Shown in pieces: positions 14,030 to 15,759 of a stretch of DNA of 15,759 nt. Under the pieces are notes generated by a model. The model saw nothing but the letters and a program-made list of their open reading frames with translations. It was not told the DNA's origin and did no database searches. This stretch comes from SZUA-252 sp035716005. Its GTDB lineage: Bacteria > Eisenbacteria > RBG-16-71-46 > SZUA-252. The stretch spans positions 1 through 15,759 of the forward strand of contig DASTKG010000043.1 in the NCBI GenBank assembly GCA_035716005.1, read 5' to 3'. Position 1 is the first letter of the stretch. Each line of letters starts with the position of its first letter. Position numbers and translations under genes: made by a program.

Positions 14030-15466
14030 GTGAACACGAGCGGTATCACGAAGCGATTTCGGGAACCGCGGAGCCTCGGGGTCCGCGAAGCCTCGGGCGT
14101 CTGGATCGCCGCCCTGCTCGCGCTCGCGCTGGCGGCCTTCGCCCTCGCGATGGCGTCGCCGGCGCGGGCCGCCACGGGCCGCGGCACCGCCACGCTGATG
14201 GGAACCGTCCCGGGCGAGACGTTCGGATGCTCGGTCGCGTCGGCGGGCGACGTGAACGGCGACAGCTATGCCGACGTCATCGTGGGAGCCTATCAGAGCG
14301 GCACCGCGTCGAATCCCGCGGGCCGGGCCTACATCTATTTCGGCGGGCCGCGCGCCGACGAGCGCCCCGACGTCACCTTGTCTGGCGAAGCGGCGGGCGA
14401 CGCCTTCGGCGTGAGCGTCGCGTCGGCGGGCGACGTGAACCGCGACGGGTTCGACGACGTCGTCGTCGGCGCCTACGAGAACGACGCGCAGGGCGCCAAC
14501 GCGGGCCGCGCCTACGTCTTCTTCGGCGGCCCCGCCATGGACGCGAAGGCGGACATCGTCTACTCGGGCGAAGCGGCGGGCGACGCCTTCGGCTACTCGG
14601 TGGCCGAGGCGGGAGACGTCAATCACGACGGTTACTCCGACGTGGTGATCGGCGCCTACGAGAACAGCGCGCGCGGCGCCGGCGCGGGACGCGCCTACCT
14701 CTACTACGGCGGGAGCAAGCCCGACGCGGTCGCCGACGCCGTCCTGAACGGCGAGTCGGCGGGCGACCGCTTCGGGATCTCCGTCGCGGGAGCCGGCGAC
14801 GTGAACGCCGACGGCTTCGACGACTTCGTGGTGGGCGCCTATCAGAACGACGCCGGCGGCATCGACGCGGGCCGAGCCTACCTCTACTTCGGAGGCACGG
14901 CCCGCCTGCCCGATCGGGCGAGCGTCGTCTTCACCGGCGCTGCGCCGGGCGACGCCTTCGGATTCTGCGTATCCGGCGCGGGCGACCTGAACAAGGACGG
15001 ATTCGCCGACCTCGTCGTCGGCGCGTATCACAACGGCGCGGGCGGCAAGGACGCCGGGCGCGCCTACGTCTTCAACGGCGGCAAGAGCGTCTCGGACTCT
15101 CCCAACGCCGTCTTCACGGGCGAAGCGTCCGGAGACGCCTTCGGATACGCCGTCGGCTCGGCGGGCGACGTGAACGGGGACGGCTTCGGCGACGTCGTGG
15201 TGGGAGCGTACGGCAACGACGCAGGCGGGTCGGCGGCCGGACGCGCCTACGTCTATCTCGGCGGGGCGACCCCCGATCCGGTGGCCGACTGGCTCATCAC
15301 CGGCGATCAGACGCTCGACAATCTCGGGTTCGCTGCCGCGGGCGCCGGCGACGTGGACGGGGACGGTTACGCCGACGTGGTGGTGGGCGCCCCCTATAGC
15401 GACGCGGGGCGGGCGTACGTCGCGAAGTTGGTGGGGGCGAAGTCGCGGCCGGTCGTCGCTCGGTAG
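14030..15466 (+). CDS. Secreted seven-repeat FG-GAP (integrin-alpha-like) beta-propeller protein
   Basis: This is a 478-aa exported protein. A basic N-terminus and hydrophobic helix (24-43) end in SPARA-AT, a signal peptidase I-type site after residue 47. The rest is seven FG-GAP repeats of about 61 residues, each with GD-FG-SVA-AGDVN-DG-DD-VVGAY and a closing AGRAYVYFGG. The calcium-loop pattern D-x-N-x-D-G-x-x-D starts near residues 74, 135, 196, 257, 319, 380 and 441. The first copy has Ser for Gly and the seventh has Asp for Asn. Seven repeats are enough for a closed seven-bladed propeller, with no other domain, no membrane anchor and no sorting tail. The GTG start has GGGAGA 5 bases upstream and lies 10 bases past cheX. 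It probably shares the che transcript. Ligand and partner are unknown. Confidence 0.9.
   Translation: MNTSGITKRFREPRSLGVREASGVWIAALLALALAAFALAMASPARAATGRGTATLMGTVPGETFGCSVASAGDVNGDSYADVIVGAYQSGTASNPAGRAYIYFGGPRADERPDVTLSGEAAGDAFGVSVASAGDVNRDGFDDVVVGAYENDAQGANAGRAYVFFGGPAMDAKADIVYSGEAAGDAFGYSVAEAGDVNHDGYSDVVIGAYENSARGAGAGRAYLYYGGSKPDAVADAVLNGESAGDRFGISVAGAGDVNADGFDDFVVGAYQNDAGGIDAGRAYLYFGGTARLPDRASVVFTGAAPGDAFGFCVSGAGDLNKDGFADLVVGAYHNGAGGKDAGRAYVFNGGKSVSDSPNAVFTGEASGDAFGYAVGSAGDVNGDGFGDVVVGAYGNDAGGSAAGRAYVYLGGATPDPVADWLITGDQTLDNLGFAAAGAGDVDGDGYADVVVGAPYSDAGRAYVAKLVGAKSRPVVAR
14192..15430 (+). repeat. Seven tandem FG-GAP-coding repeats of about 185 bases
   Basis: Seven in-frame copies, about 183-186 bases apart, encode the propeller blades. 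Copies 2, 3 and 6 are the most alike, with nearly identical GGCGAAGC-start segments. The similarity at DNA level suggests expansion by duplication and a risk of misassembly. Confidence 0.85.
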
Positions 15467-15521
15467 AACTCGCGGCCTCTCGTCGCTCTCCTCGCAGTCC
15501 ATCCCCCCCCGTGCATGGGGC

Positions 15522-15592
15522 GGGAGAGGGAATTGAAGGGTGCGGGCTCAGTGCGGCACACCAATCGCCCGCACCCTTCAATTCCCTCTCCC
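15522..15592. repeat. Long perfect inverted repeat (25-bp arms, 21-base loop)
   Basis: Arms at 15522-15546 and 15568-15592 are perfect reverse complements. The left arm begins GGGAGAGGGAATTG and the right arm ends CAATTCCCTCTCCC. After one mismatch the stem continues with GGGG (15517-15520) against CCCT (15594-15597). It starts 55 bases after the FG-GAP stop, so it may end that transcript, but it lacks a T-run. It could serve both strands. Confidence 0.85.
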
Positions 15593-15610
15593 ACCCTACT
15601 CATGTGGAGT

Positions 15611-15630
15611 GTGGGGTAGCGGGCCCCCAC
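15611..15630. repeat. Short hairpin GTGGGG/CCCCAC
   Basis: GTGGGG (15611-15616) and CCCCAC (15625-15630) enclose 8 bases, midway between the two long inverted repeats. The same arm pair recurs inverted at the window end. CCCCAC here could instead pair with GTGGGG at 15754-15759, enclosing the second long hairpin. Confidence 0.5.
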
Positions 15631-15672
15631 CAAGACGCTCCTACCTACTCCGTCGTGTTCCGCGGTGGTGCT

Positions 15673-15744
15673 GGGCGAGACACGAGTGAACCCTGCCGGC
15701 GCTTGGGCTCCGTAGAGCCGGCAGGGTTCACTCGTGTCTCGCCC
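15673..15744. repeat. Long perfect inverted repeat (28-bp arms, 16-base loop)
   Basis: Arms at 15673-15700 and 15717-15744 are perfect reverse complements. The left arm begins GGGCGAGACACGAGTGAACC. Within the loop, GGCTC (15706-15710) can pair with GAGCC (15715-15719), competing with the top of the long stem. The arms are unrelated in sequence to the first inverted repeat, but the architecture and the GGGnGAG/CTCnCCC ends are alike. There is no T-run. Confidence 0.85.
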
Positions 15745-15759
15745 CCACGCAGAGTGGGG
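15743..15759. repeat. Short hairpin CCCCAC/GTGGGG at the window edge
   Basis: CCCCAC (15743-15748) and GTGGGG (15754-15759) enclose 5 bases. The left arm overlaps the end of the 28-bp inverted repeat by two bases, so the two structures compete. The right arm may continue past the window. Confidence 0.45.

Noticed and set aside
14192..15430. Regular repeats as a CRISPR array
   Set aside because: The repeats are about 185 bases, in frame, and encode FG-GAP blades; there are no short repeats with unique spacers.
13580..15502. 640-codon minus-strand frame opposite cheX and the FG-GAP gene
   Set aside because: Its internal repeats mirror the FG-GAP repeats, and it has no family resemblance.
15673..15744. 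28-bp inverted repeat as the end pair of an insertion sequence
   Set aside because: The arms are only 16 bases apart, with no transposase and no target duplication.

Overview
The window looks like one contig end from a G+C-rich Gram-negative bacterium (roughly two-thirds G+C by eye). Its genes carry strong GGAGG-type ribosome binding sites and several GTG starts. It encodes an F-type ATP synthase operon, an ECF sigma/anti-sigma pair, a chemosensory cluster and a secreted seven-repeat FG-GAP propeller. The signal-peptide-bearing, His-rich AtpB and the FG-GAP protein recall the FCB-group and Eisenbacteria-like metagenome lineages. That taxonomic guess rests on general resemblance only and is weak.

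Left part, minus strand (1-3345, transcribed right to left): atpZ-like small gene, an atpI-like segment in the same open frame as atpB, then atpE, atpF, atpH and the first 76 codons of atpA, which runs off the left edge. A good sigma-70-type promoter (3438-3467) sits 93 bases upstream of the first gene. Points of interest are the unbroken AtpI-AtpB frame with a signal-peptide-like segment in its middle, a histidine-rich tandem repeat in the linker, an almost perfect anti-16S Shine-Dalgarno in front of atpE, and a 10-bp hairpin just after atpE.

Middle (3346-4123): a divergent intergenic region without a convincing gene. It holds the atp promoter, a highly foldable 65-base block and AT-rich islands that may carry the promoter of the rightward genes.

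Right part, plus strand (4124-15466): an ECF-type sigma factor overlapped (GTGA) by a membrane-spanning zinc-finger anti-sigma factor. After a 143-base gap comes a tight run cheA-cheW-mcp-cheY-cheB-cheR-cheX, followed 10 bases later by the FG-GAP protein. The che genes make a complete receptor-kinase-adaptation-phosphatase circuit: membrane MCP, CheW coupler, CheA kinase with two CheW-like domains, CheY and CheB as phospho-acceptors, CheR/CheB adaptation, and a CheX-family CheY-P phosphatase. No flagellar or pilus gene is visible, so the output of the pathway is open. The sigma pair upstream and the secreted propeller downstream make a cell-surface or gene-expression output worth considering.

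Right edge (15467-15759): no gene, but two long perfect inverted repeats (25-bp and 28-bp arms) and two short GTGGGG/CCCCAC hairpins. They probably act as terminators or belong to a family of structured intergenic repeats.
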